A stretch of 64,000 bases of DNA from CAWAVN01 sp963844315 (GTDB lineage: Bacteria; Planctomycetota; Planctomycetia; Planctomycetales; Planctomycetaceae). The notes beneath the pieces are model-generated. The model had not been told where the DNA came from and did not search any database. It saw nothing but the letters and a program-made list of their open reading frames with translations. Below are positions 28,484 to 37,164 of this stretch, one piece after another. The DNA is taken from the NCBI GenBank assembly GCA_963844315.1, contig CAWJOC010000036.1, forward strand, positions 1 to 64,000. The letters are read 5' to 3'. Every line of letters starts with the position of its first letter. Position 1 is the first letter of the stretch. Both the position numbers and the translations under genes were made by a program.

Positions 28484-29895
28484 TGGAGAATGTTGCCGTG
28501 AACGTCTGTGAGACGGAAATCCCGGCCCGCGTAGCGGTAGGTTAAGCGTTTGTGATCCAAACCCAATAGGTGCAGCATCGTGGCATGGAGGTCGTGGGCG
28601 CTGACGCGGTTCTCGACGGCTTTGAAGCCGAACTCATCGGTGGCTCCATACGTTGTGCCGCCTTTAATGCCCCCGCCCGCAAGCCAGACGCTGAACCCGT
28701 AATGATTATGGTCGCGGCCTTGCTTGGGGTTTCCGTTTCCTGATAGCTCCACGGTGGGCGTGCGGCCAAACTCGCCGCCCCAAAGGACCAAAGTGTCTTC
28801 CAGCATTCCGCGGAGTTTGAGATCGGTGAGCAATGCGGCAATGGGGCCGTCCAACTCGCCCGCGAACTTGCGGTGATTGTCCGCGATGTTGTCATGATTG
28901 TCCCAAGGCTGGCCCGCTCCGTGCCAAAGCTGCACGTACCTGACGCCACGTTCCAATAATCGGCGGGCGATCAGTGTTTGCCGGCCATGAACGCCGTCCC
29001 CATACATTTCTTGGATGTGTTTCGGCTCCCTGGAAAGGTCGAAGGCTTCCGCCGCGTCCTGCTGCATGCGAAATGCCAGTTCGTATGCCTGGATGCGGGC
29101 TTCCAGGCGATCGTCCGTTCGCTCGGCCAGATGCCTTTGATTCCATTTGGCAAGCAGATTGAGTTGCCTGCGCTGATTGGCTTGGGAAACATGCGGATGG
29201 TTGATGTTTTCAATCAGGTTGGCGAGTTCCTTGGACTTGGAATCGATGTAGGTTCCTTGATACGCCCCCGGCAAAAATGCCGACTGCCAGTTTTCGTTGT
29301 CTTTGATGGGCAGCCCGTCCGGACACATGGCGACAAAGCCGGGCAGGTCTTGATTCTCCGTGCCCAGTCCGTAAAGCACCCAAGCCCCCATGCTGGGACG
29401 GGCCTGCACCGAGTCGCCGCAGTTCATGAGCATCAGCGAGGGTTCGTGGTTGGGAACCTCGGCATACATTGAGCGAATGACGGCGATGTTGTCGGCATGC
29501 TCCGCCGTCTTGGCGAAAATTTCGCTGATAGGCAGTCCCGATTCTCCGTAGCGCTTGAACTTAAAGGGCGAAGGAAACGCCGCCCCGGTTTTGCGCTCGG
29601 TGGTCAGTGTTTCGCCCAAGGGTTTACCGGCATATTTTTCCAGCATCGGCTTGGGATCGAACGTATCGACGTGCGACGGCCCGCCGTTCAAGAAAAAGTG
29701 AATCACCCGCTTGGCCCGCGGCTGAAAATGCGGTCGCTTGGAATCCAGCGGCCCGGTTCCTTCATCGGCCACGAGGCGGCCATCATCATTAAGGACGCCA
29801 GCCAACCCCAATGCTCCCAAGCCCAACGCCGAGCGCTTGAGAATCTCACGGCGGCTTAGGAAATCGGAATAATTGACTGGTTGCATCGAAGACAT
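28468..29895 (-). CDS. DUF1501 family protein (Tat-type signal)
   Basis: About 475 residues, intact. The N-terminal SRREILKRSALGLGALGLAG has the twin-arginine plus hydrophobic pattern of a Tat signal, so it is probably exported folded. Alkaline-phosphatase-like superfamily motifs: VIHFFLNGGPSHVDTFDPKP, EPSLMLMNCG, RLLERGVRYVQLWHG, WDNHDNIADNH, TLVLWGGEFGRTPT and GRDHNHYGFSVWLAGGGIKG. In planctomycetes DUF1501 genes usually accompany DUF1549/DUF1553 genes. Function unproven. Starts at 29895 and 29886 are both possible; neither has a strong ribosome site. Confidence 0.85.
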   Translation of the reverse strand: MSSMQPVNYSDFLSRREILKRSALGLGALGLAGVLNDDGRLVADEGTGPLDSKRPHFQPRAKRVIHFFLNGGPSHVDTFDPKPMLEKYAGKPLGETLTTERKTGAAFPSPFKFKRYGESGLPISEIFAKTAEHADNIAVIRSMYAEVPNHEPSLMLMNCGDSVQARPSMGAWVLYGLGTENQDLPGFVAMCPDGLPIKDNENWQSAFLPGAYQGTYIDSKSKELANLIENINHPHVSQANQRRQLNLLAKWNQRHLAERTDDRLEARIQAYELAFRMQQDAAEAFDLSREPKHIQEMYGDGVHGRQTLIARRLLERGVRYVQLWHGAGQPWDNHDNIADNHRKFAGELDGPIAALLTDLKLRGMLEDTLVLWGGEFGRTPTVELSGNGNPKQGRDHNHYGFSVWLAGGGIKGGTTYGATDEFGFKAVENRVSAHDLHATMLHLLGLDHKRLTYRYAGRDFRLTDVHGNILHDIIA

Positions 29896-30021
29896 CTCAT
29901 AAAGCCAATCTGGCAGGGGTTCCACGGTTGGAGTTGAGGGTACTATCACAATTAAACGATTTGACGCGCTACGTTGCAATCGTCATTTGGCATTCCAGTC
30001 TATCGAGAGTCACCCGAAAGA

Positions 30022-31779
30022 CTACTGAAGGCGCGCCAGGTCGCCGCGAATGCGGAGGTGAATGAGCGATTGTCTGAGCAGCTCGGCGGCGTGGGGAGCG
30101 GCGACGGTTCCACCGCCGAGGTTATCCCCTTGGGTCGGTTCATCCACGACGATCAACACGAGCAGCCGGGGATTGGCCGCCGGTGCGCCGCAAATGAAAG
30201 AGCACACATCCCGATCCTTGGCATAGGTCCCCGTTTCGGGATCGAGCTTTTGCGCGGTTCCCGTCTTTCCAAAGACCGTGTAATCTTCCAAACTCGCACG
30301 CCTTCCGGTTCCATGCTTGACCACATCGACCATCGGACCTTGCACAAGCCAATGGGCAATGTCCGGGTCAACGACCGAGGAAACCATCGCAGACCCCGAA
30401 CGAACTGGGGGAGCGGATTGGCCTTCCGGCACGATAGCATCCGTGTGCCTTAACACAAGATGCGGCCGCATGAGTTGGCCGCCGTTTGCTAGGGCCGCAT
30501 GCGCTGCGATCAATTGCAAAGGCGTCACAGCAAGTTCCTGGCCCATCGGAATCGAGCCGGTCGAATACTCGTCCCAACTTTTCAGCGGCCGGACCAATCC
30601 GGAAACTTCGCCCGGCAGTTCGATCCCCGTTCGCTCTCGGAATCCGAACGCCCCGACCGCTTCGAAGAGTTTGGGGTTTGTCAGGCGTTCGCCGATTTTG
30701 GCCATGCCGATGTTGCTGGATTTCACGAGTATGTCTGCGATGCTCAGCATCCCATAAGGATGATGGTCGTGAAGCAACCGGCGGCCCATGCGGTAGGACC
30801 CGTTCTCGCAGTCCAAAACGTCATCCCGCGCGATCAAGCCGGCCTTGAGCGCCCAGGCCACGATAAACGGCTTGAAGGTGGAACCCGGCTCGTAGACGGA
30901 GGCGATGTTGAAATTCTTCCAGGCGTCCGGCGGGACACCAGCGGGGTTGTTCGGGTCAAACGTGGGCCGGGACGCCATCGCTAGGACTTCGCCCGTTTGT
31001 GGATCGAGCACAATCGCCCCGGCATGTTTCGGCTGCCAGGTTTCCATCACGCGGTCGAGTTCCCGCTCCGCATAAAGTTGGACCACCGCATCCAAGGTGA
31101 GCACCACGGTTCGGCCATGCCTGGGGGCTTCCGCGATGGATTCTTGCACATCGAGCACTCGGCCCCGCGCATCGCGAATCAACACGCGGGTTCCATCGGT
31201 GCCGCGCAGCACGGAATCGAAACTTTGCTCGATCCCTCCTTGGCCTTTGCCATCAATGTCGCGAAATCCCAGGACGTGGACCGCGAGCTTGCCTTGCGGA
31301 TATTGCCTGAGATATTCCTCGCGGAAGCCAAAGACATTTTTGGGAAGATTGAGCGCTTTCACTCGCTCAGCGGCTTCATCGGAAATCCGCCGCTTGACCC
31401 ACAGAAACTGCTTGTCCCGCGATTGCGAGAGCCGGACGAAGAGTTGGTCCGCATCGACATCCACGGCCTCCGCGATTTTCCGCGCGAAATCCCACGGGTT
31501 CTCGACCGCCTCGGGATTGATAAACAGACTTTTCGCCCGGATAGTCGTCGCCAAGAGTCGCCCGTGCCGGTCCACAATGTCGCCCGGCCTGGCGGGGATG
31601 GTTTCGTTTAGCGTGCGTTGCCGTTTGGCTTTATGGGCCAGACCTAGGCGGTTGAGAACTTGCAAATCGACCAGCCGCGCCGCCAGGATGAGCCAGATCA
31701 GTAGCACCCCAAACACCACGCTGCGGGACCGCCAAGGGCCAGGCAATTGGGGAGGAGCGGGAGCGGGCGGATCAGCCAT
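30022..31779 (-). CDS. ftsI: Division-type penicillin-binding protein (FtsI-like transpeptidase)
   Basis: 585-residue class B PBP. One membrane helix (SVVFGVLLIWLILAARLVDL, residues about 20-39) is followed by a pedestal domain (RPGDIVDRHGRLLATT) and the transpeptidase with all three motifs: STFK (Ser300, Lys303), SSN (354-356) and KTG (505-507). It would cross-link septal or envelope peptidoglycan. It is the last gene of a leftward cluster after rsmH, a LysM gene and an ftsL-like gene, the usual rsmH-ftsL-ftsI order. Its ATG overlaps the ftsL-like stop (TAATG). No PASTA domains are seen. The FtsI assignment over PBP2 rests on that context. Confidence 0.88.
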   Translation of the reverse strand: MADPPAPAPPQLPGPWRSRSVVFGVLLIWLILAARLVDLQVLNRLGLAHKAKRQRTLNETIPARPGDIVDRHGRLLATTIRAKSLFINPEAVENPWDFARKIAEAVDVDADQLFVRLSQSRDKQFLWVKRRISDEAAERVKALNLPKNVFGFREEYLRQYPQGKLAVHVLGFRDIDGKGQGGIEQSFDSVLRGTDGTRVLIRDARGRVLDVQESIAEAPRHGRTVVLTLDAVVQLYAERELDRVMETWQPKHAGAIVLDPQTGEVLAMASRPTFDPNNPAGVPPDAWKNFNIASVYEPGSTFKPFIVAWALKAGLIARDDVLDCENGSYRMGRRLLHDHHPYGMLSIADILVKSSNIGMAKIGERLTNPKLFEAVGAFGFRERTGIELPGEVSGLVRPLKSWDEYSTGSIPMGQELAVTPLQLIAAHAALANGGQLMRPHLVLRHTDAIVPEGQSAPPVRSGSAMVSSVVDPDIAHWLVQGPMVDVVKHGTGRRASLEDYTVFGKTGTAQKLDPETGTYAKDRDVCSFICGAPAANPRLLVLIVVDEPTQGDNLGGGTVAAPHAAELLRQSLIHLRIRGDLARLQ

Positions 31780-32096
31780 TAGCGCGGTTGGAGATTGTCT
31801 TGTGTTCGATCCAGATCCCAGTGCAACAGCGGCATGCGTTTGGCCTGCGATGTCTCCGGTCTTTCAAGTCGGCGGACGGGCAATTCGCCCTTCTCGACCG
31901 ACTCAATCAGTTTTTGCGGCGCTCCCAATTCCTGCACTCTAAGCCGCATCTTCGCATGGGACTCCCTGAGGATTTCCATGCGGTAGTGCTGCTGGCTGAT
32001 GTTCCGGCGGGTCTCCAGAGTTTTTTTCTCCAAAGCCACGCCCGACAGGGCAATCAGAACGATCAGCGCCACGCAGCAAAGAAACCGGAAGTACAT
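31779..32096 (-). CDS. FtsL-like bitopic division protein
   Basis: 105 residues: a single membrane helix at the very N-terminus (FLCCVALIVLIALSGVAL), then a helical stretch with heptad character (EKKTLETRRNISQQHYRMEI, ESHAKMRLRVQELG), the architecture of FtsL. Sequence identity to known FtsL cannot be judged, but its place directly before ftsI, with stop/start overlap, supports it. It would bridge division or elongation synthases in the membrane. Confidence 0.7.
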   Translation of the reverse strand: MYFRFLCCVALIVLIALSGVALEKKTLETRRNISQQHYRMEILRESHAKMRLRVQELGAPQKLIESVEKGELPVRRLERPETSQAKRMPLLHWDLDRTQDNLQPR

Positions 32097-32262
32097 GGGA
32101 AATGGTTTTCAGTTTTCGGTTTTCGGTGGAAAAGGGACGACGCGGCTTTCCCGAACCACCGACCTGTAGACTTTGCCATTGGTCATAGGCATGTTTTTCC
32201 TCCGCTCCGAATCTTCCCTTCTTCTCTTCCTACGGCCTACAGTCTAAAGCGTACAGCCTCCA

Positions 32263-34158
32263 TTATCGGATGCCCGAGGCTTGGCGGACCATGCTGACTC
32301 GGCTGGCATCGGCGGGAAGCTCTAAAACGTCGCCCAAGGTCAGGGCATTGGGATCTTTCAGGCGATGCTGGTTGATTTGGTAAATCTCCACCCATCGCGA
32401 GAATCGTCCCAAATGTTTCTGAGCGATGCCGCCCAAGGTGTCATCGGCTCCGACGCGGTACATCGGCGCGCCGTTGGCATCCAAATAGAATCCCGCCTTC
32501 GCTCCGCCTCGATGGGCGACGCTGTGGATGCTTGCGGTCTTGGCCGCGTATTTGGGGAACAGATCCGGATTCCGCGATTCCAACAATTCGCGGGTGGGCG
32601 TGAGGACTTTCATGCCCGGACGCATCTTTTTCGGATCGGGAATTCTTGGCTGATTGTAACGGGCCAAGGCCATGAAATAGCGGACGGTCCCGTACTGTTT
32701 CTTGGAGATCTGCCAATAGTTGTCGCCCGGACGAACGACATAAACCTCTGGCCGGTCGCTGGGTTGCATCTGGCCGTAGCCGTTTGCGCCGTCGCTGCTG
32801 AGTTGGCTGGAAGACACTTGGGCAAACACATCGCTGGGAAGCTCATTCGGAATGCTTTGGGGATTGGCTTCGTACTGATTCGGCACGGGGGCGGGTTGGA
32901 AATCCCCAAAGCGGGGATCGTTTTCCACAGCTACTTCGTTCGGTTGGGCAACCGCATTGGCGGGCATCGATTCTGCCCGAGGAGCGGTGCCGAAGGGATC
33001 ACCTGCCGGGACTTCCGTCACCGATTGCGATTGAGGCAATTCCTGCGGAATGGACTGGCTGGTTTGCGCCATCGGAACCTCGCCGAAGGGACTTTCGGCT
33101 TGGGGCGTTTGCGCAATTTCCTGAGGAACGGGTTGGGATTCTGTCGAGAATTGCTCATTCTGAGAAACGGCAGGAACAGACACCTGTTGCGGTTCTGCGG
33201 GCGTCCCCGCGTTTCCGAAGGGGCTAAAATCCCCACCGCCTTGCTCCACGGGAGTTGGAGCAGTTGATGTCTTTTGTGGTTGGGCTTGGGTTGGGTTTCC
33301 AAACTCGGCCGGCGGTTCAAAACCCTGGGGAACGGGAGCCTGCGCGACTTCGGTTTCCGGGAACGGCGTGGGATTGAATTCTTCCGGTTGCGTCGCCGTT
33401 TGTGTGGCGGATGACGCAGCCACCGTGGATTGCTGGACGGGATCCGAAGGGAAAGGCTCTGATGTTGAGACTTCCGTTGGTGGACCAAAGTCCTGATGGG
33501 CTTCGGTCGGGAACTGCTCGATCGATGTGCCGGCCGTCTGTTGCTCCGAAACGGGTTCGAAGGACTGGTTGTTCCATGATGCTGGGGTCATCTCTGCGGG
33601 TTCGGGCTGCGGTTCTGGGAATGGATCGCCAGTTTGTTGCGGCGGACGGAAGCGGTTGTCCTCAATCGGATTCTGAGCCGTACTCGTCGGTTGAACGGCG
33701 GCTTCCGGGGTTTGTTCTTCGGCTTGAGTTCCGGCCAGCAGATTCCCGCGCTCGGCCCGGTTGTGTTCGATCTTCTTGTAGACCACAAAGCCGAACACCA
33801 CCAGCAACACGAGCACAAAGGCGAAACCCATTTTGGTTTCCCTAGATATTCCGGAACTCGGCTGAGCGATGCCCCAATCCTGTTCGCCGCCGGTGCTCGC
33901 GGGCGTTGCGGATTCCGGGCTGTCCTTGACGGATTTCCCGTCCGCGGTTTTCGCTATGGCGGGATTCGCCTCCGGCGGGGAGTTCTTTCCCACGCTCTCG
34001 GTCAGCCCCTTGAGTTGGGAACTGAGGGAAGCGATGCGGCTGTCTCCACCGGCAGCGGAAGCTTCCGTGCCGCCCGAAGCTTGGCCGTCCGCGACCGGGG
34101 GTTGATTCGCTGCTCGGTTGGAGTGGCGATTATGGGATGAGGTGTGAGGTTCTGCCAT
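32263..34158 (-). CDS. Membrane-anchored LysM protein (N-terminal extent uncertain)
   Basis: Up to 631 residues. A cytoplasmic region precedes one membrane helix (MGFAFVLVLLVVFGFVVYKK) and about 320 residues of Pro/Gln/Glu-rich linker. Two C-terminal LysM modules follow (YVVRPGDNYWQISKKQYG and YRVGADDTLGGIAQKHLG), which bind peptidoglycan. It sits between rsmH and the ftsL-like gene, where no LysM gene is usual. With ATG 34158 it overlaps rsmH by 157 bp. A GTG at 33993, nine bases after the rsmH stop and preceded by gaccgagagc, would remove the overlap and keep the membrane helix. I keep the longer form but consider GTG 33993 at least as likely. Confidence 0.75.
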   Translation of the reverse strand: MAEPHTSSHNRHSNRAANQPPVADGQASGGTEASAAGGDSRIASLSSQLKGLTESVGKNSPPEANPAIAKTADGKSVKDSPESATPASTGGEQDWGIAQPSSGISRETKMGFAFVLVLLVVFGFVVYKKIEHNRAERGNLLAGTQAEEQTPEAAVQPTSTAQNPIEDNRFRPPQQTGDPFPEPQPEPAEMTPASWNNQSFEPVSEQQTAGTSIEQFPTEAHQDFGPPTEVSTSEPFPSDPVQQSTVAASSATQTATQPEEFNPTPFPETEVAQAPVPQGFEPPAEFGNPTQAQPQKTSTAPTPVEQGGGDFSPFGNAGTPAEPQQVSVPAVSQNEQFSTESQPVPQEIAQTPQAESPFGEVPMAQTSQSIPQELPQSQSVTEVPAGDPFGTAPRAESMPANAVAQPNEVAVENDPRFGDFQPAPVPNQYEANPQSIPNELPSDVFAQVSSSQLSSDGANGYGQMQPSDRPEVYVVRPGDNYWQISKKQYGTVRYFMALARYNQPRIPDPKKMRPGMKVLTPTRELLESRNPDLFPKYAAKTASIHSVAHRGGAKAGFYLDANGAPMYRVGADDTLGGIAQKHLGRFSRWVEIYQINQHRLKDPNALTLGDVLELPADASRVSMVRQASGIR

Positions 34159-34967
34159 CGGATTGAGTCCCGAAATGCGTCCTTGACAATTCGATCTTCC
34201 AACGAATGAAACGTAATGACCACGGCCCGGCCCCCAGGTTTTAAGACCTGGGGCAATGTCTGATTGAGTACGGTTTCCACTTGCTCCAATTCCCGATTGA
34301 CCGCGATTCGCAATGCCTGAAACACCCGCGTCGCGGGATGTTTTCGGGCGGCGCGCTTCGCCGAATCAGGAACCGCTTTTTCCACGGCGTCCACCAAATC
34401 CTTGGCCGATTGCACCGGTTGGGTTTTCCGCCGACTGATCAACTCTTGGGCAATGGCTTTGCTAAACCGCTCCTCGCCGAATGTTTCCAAAACAAAAATT
34501 AGGTCCGCTTCCGTTTGATTTGCGATCAATTCCCAAGCGGGCTGGCCTTGGGTTTTATCGAACCGCAAATCGAGCGGTCCTTCCGCTTCGAACCCGAATC
34601 CGCGCGATTCGTCCGCCAACTGGTCGGAGGACAAACCCAAATCGAGCAGGACGCGGTCCACTTCGCCCAGATCCAATTCTTGGAGGATCCGAGGCATTTC
34701 AATGTAACTGGCCTGACGTAACAAACAATTGGTTTGATTGAGCCGAGCTTCCGCGAGTTTGAGCATCATCGCGTCGCGGTCCAGACCAATAAGCCGGCCC
34801 GTTTCGCCGATTTGATCCAGGATTCTTCGGCTGTGGCCTCCGCCACCCACCGTGCCATCCACCACGATCAACCCTGGTTCCAGATCGAGAGCCTTGATGA
34901 CTTCCCGAAGCAAAACCGGCTGATGAAGCGTGCTGCCACGAGCGGAATCTCGTGTTGACTTGGACAT
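34002..34967 (-). CDS. rsmH: 16S rRNA (cytosine1402-N4)-methyltransferase RsmH
   Basis: 321 residues, intact. It methylates N4 of C1402 in 16S rRNA with SAM. Motifs: HQPVLLREVIKALDL, VDGTVGGGGHSRRIL (SAM loop), DLGLSSDQLADESRGFGF, DLRFDKTQGQPAWELI, RVFQALRIAVNRELEQVE, GGRAVVITFHSLEDRIVK and, near the end, INPRSRTAKLRAARKL. The last motif is the normal C-terminus, so the gene really extends to about 34040 and the overlap with the LysM frame is not a misread stop. It heads the peptidoglycan/division cluster. mraZ is absent. Confidence 0.93.
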   Translation of the reverse strand: MSKSTRDSARGSTLHQPVLLREVIKALDLEPGLIVVDGTVGGGGHSRRILDQIGETGRLIGLDRDAMMLKLAEARLNQTNCLLRQASYIEMPRILQELDLGEVDRVLLDLGLSSDQLADESRGFGFEAEGPLDLRFDKTQGQPAWELIANQTEADLIFVLETFGEERFSKAIAQELISRRKTQPVQSAKDLVDAVEKAVPDSAKRAARKHPATRVFQALRIAVNRELEQVETVLNQTLPQVLKPGGRAVVITFHSLEDRIVKDAFRDSIRWQNLTPHPIIATPTEQRINPRSRTAKLRAARKLPLPVETAASLPSVPNSRG

Positions 34968-35168
34968 GAAAACAGATTGGATTAAAGATTGGAGTTCGCG
35001 ATGAGTTCGCGAATGTGGGGTGTTGTACGTGAATCGGTCCGGAAAGGGAAGAGGAATCTGCGCCGCTTGCCAATCGATTGGCCTTGGTTTGGAATGAAAC
35101 GAAAATCGGGGACTTGTCGGGATGGCCTTCGGAGTTTTACATTGATGTGAAAACCACGCCAGAAGGCA

Positions 35169-36167
35169 TTGGGCTTTCTGGATCCAGCGGCCCGAACACC
35201 TCTGCCAAGCACTGGAAAGTTGCCCACCTTGAATCCACAGCCCAACTTGCAGCCCCGGTTTCGGGGAGTCATCCCACCGTTGGTCACGCCGCTTCGAGAC
35301 CGCGACACTTTAGATCATGCGGGTCTGGAGCGGCTTTTGGAGCGAGTTCTCTCCGGCGGCGTGCATGGGCTATTTATCTTGGGAACGACCGGCGAAGCGC
35401 CCAGTCTGAGTTATCGCTTGCGAGGCGAATTGATTGGCGAAGTTTGCCAAATGGTGAAGGGAAGGGTTCCGGTGTTGGTGGGCATTACCGACACCGCCTT
35501 TGTGGAATCCGTGCGGTTAGCGCACGTCGCCGCCGACGCCGGTGCAAAGGCGGTCGTCCTTTCGACGCCCTACTATTTTCCCGCCGGTCAAACCGAGTTG
35601 ATCGGATACATCGAGCGCATTTCGCGGGAGTTGCCGCTGCCTTTGGTGCTGTATAACATGCCCAGCCTGACCAAGGTTTGGTTTGAATGGGACACGTTAA
35701 AACATCTCACGGGACTGGAAAACATCATCGGCATCAAGGACAGCGGCGGCGACATGGAGTATTTCAAGCGGATGCTTCCCTTGAAAGAAACCCGGCCCGA
35801 TTGGTCGATCATGATCGGTCCCGAACATCTTCTGCCGGAGGCGGTCGCGCTCGGTGCGGACGGCGGCGTTTCCGGGGGAGCCAACATCTTTCCCCGGTTG
35901 TTTGTTCAGTGTTACGAAGCCGCCGTCAACAAAGATGCCGAACGCGTGCGATCATTGAGCGAACAAATCGGCGCGCTCCAAAAGATCTACGAGATCGGCA
36001 AATATGCTTCGCGGTTCATAAAGGCCACGAAATGCGCATTATCGCTTTTGGAGATTTGCGACGATTTCATGGCCGAGCCATTCGACCGCTTCAAATCCCC
36101 GGAACGCGAAAAAGTCAAAGCCATCTTGGACAACTTGCAACCCGGACTAAGCGCGATCCTGGGGTAA
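35169..36167 (+). CDS. Dihydrodipicolinate synthase-family protein
   Basis: Class I aldolase-fold enzyme. Family motifs are complete: GVIPPLVTPL, FILGTTGEAPSLSYRLR (the GTTGE pyruvate-binding loop), VVLSTPYYFPAGQTELIGY, VLYNMPS (active-site Tyr) and GIKDSGGDMEYFKRM (Schiff-base Lys). It resembles DapA and N-acetylneuraminate lyase-like enzymes, but the substrate cannot be fixed. There is no ATG near the N-terminus. TTG 35169 is the longest option, and TTG codons at 35217 and 35229 are nearer the conserved start, so the true start is uncertain. It is divergent from rsmH and nearly touches the LRR gene tail-to-tail (3 bp). Confidence 0.82.
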   Translation: MGFLDPAARTPLPSTGKLPTLNPQPNLQPRFRGVIPPLVTPLRDRDTLDHAGLERLLERVLSGGVHGLFILGTTGEAPSLSYRLRGELIGEVCQMVKGRVPVLVGITDTAFVESVRLAHVAADAGAKAVVLSTPYYFPAGQTELIGYIERISRELPLPLVLYNMPSLTKVWFEWDTLKHLTGLENIIGIKDSGGDMEYFKRMLPLKETRPDWSIMIGPEHLLPEAVALGADGGVSGGANIFPRLFVQCYEAAVNKDAERVRSLSEQIGALQKIYEIGKYASRFIKATKCALSLLEICDDFMAEPFDRFKSPEREKVKAILDNLQPGLSAILG

Positions 36168-36170
36168 GCC

Positions 36171-36998
36171 TCATTCCAAATTCACCCGCACGCCGAGTTT
36201 TTTCAATTCCTCGATTTGCTGGGTTTTGGCCTCATCGCTGAGCGGATTGCCCGCCAGATAAAGGTTCCAATACGGCGCGAAATTCTTGGGGCCGGCCACA
36301 TCTTTTTTGGCCATCTCAAGAAGCGGCTTCAAATCCGTGACCTTGTTGTTTTGGAGTTGCGTGTAGCGAAGGTCGGTCATCGCGGACAGCGGCGAGACGT
36401 CCGTGATTTGGTTGTCGCGAAGATTGAGCGACATGATCCGCGTAATATCCTTCAGCGAAGCGAGGTCTGTGATCTTGTTGTGCGACACGTCAAGGGACGA
36501 CAACTTTTTAAGTCCCGCCAAGGGTTCCAAAGATTCGATTTGGTTGTGGGCCAGATAAGCCGAGGCCAGTTTGGTCAGATTCTTGAAAGCCTCCAGGCTT
36601 TTGACCTGGTTGTTCTCCAGTTCAATATGTTGCAGCTTTTCCCAACCGGCCAAGGGGCTGATGTCCGTGATCTTGTTGCTGGAGAGATAAAGACTCTGGC
36701 AGTTCTTGAGTTCGGCGAGCGGCTTCAAATCGGCAATCTCGTTTTCGGAGAGTTTCAGTTCCGCAAGGTTAAAGCACTTCTCCAATCCGGTGAGATCCTT
36801 AATGCCCAACTTGTCGGCGTGCAGGAGGAACACGTTTTTGAGGTCATCCTCCTTGAGTTCGTCCTTCTCGCCTTTCTTGAGGGTCTTCTTAATCGCGGCT
36901 TCCAGGTTCTTGTCCGGGAACAAATCCGCCGCCTGCGCGGTCGCGCGGGAAGAAATCAAAACCAACAGGACCAAACAGAAAACCATCAATCGCGGCAT
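36171..36998 (-). CDS. Secreted leucine-rich-repeat protein
   Basis: 275 residues with a signal peptide (RLMVFCLVLLVLISSRATAQ, cleavage near AQA). A charged helical segment (LEAAIKKTLKKGEKDELKED) precedes about seven 22-residue SDS22/internalin-type LRRs with the L-x-x-L-x-L-x-x-N-x-I-x-D pattern, for example NLAELKLSENEIADLKPLAE and KLSSLDVSHNKITDLASLKD. This makes a binding surface; the partner is unknown. MPRLMV at 36998 is preferred over 37013 because it begins directly at the signal peptide. Confidence 0.85.
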   Translation of the reverse strand: MPRLMVFCLVLLVLISSRATAQAADLFPDKNLEAAIKKTLKKGEKDELKEDDLKNVFLLHADKLGIKDLTGLEKCFNLAELKLSENEIADLKPLAELKNCQSLYLSSNKITDISPLAGWEKLQHIELENNQVKSLEAFKNLTKLASAYLAHNQIESLEPLAGLKKLSSLDVSHNKITDLASLKDITRIMSLNLRDNQITDVSPLSAMTDLRYTQLQNNKVTDLKPLLEMAKKDVAGPKNFAPYWNLYLAGNPLSDEAKTQQIEELKKLGVRVNLE

Positions 36999-37077
36999 GG
37001 TGTCTATCCTCAATCAAATTACGGATCGGTTAAAAGAATTCTCACACGAAGGCACAAAGAACTTTTGGGCAAGAACC

Positions 37078-37133
37078 ATTGTCGCCTTTCGCTCCGCGAA
37101 AGGACGTTCGTTCGCGGAGCGAACGACGACAAT
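37078..37133. repeat. TCGCTCCGCGAA palindromic element, copy A
   Basis: attgtcgcc-tttcgctccgcgaa ... ttcgcggagcgaa-cgacgacaat, an imperfect palindrome of 56 bp between the LRR gene start and the WD40 gene stop. Copies B (44387-44440) and C (56714-56765) share the core. Confidence 0.88.
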
Positions 37134-37164
37134 AGTCTTTGTGCCTTTGTGCGCGACCATTAAA

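Noticed and set aside
37078..37133. Copy A palindrome as a simple terminator of the WD40 gene
   Set aside because: It has no T run in that orientation, and the same core recurs elsewhere, including inside hrpA, so a repeat family is the better description.
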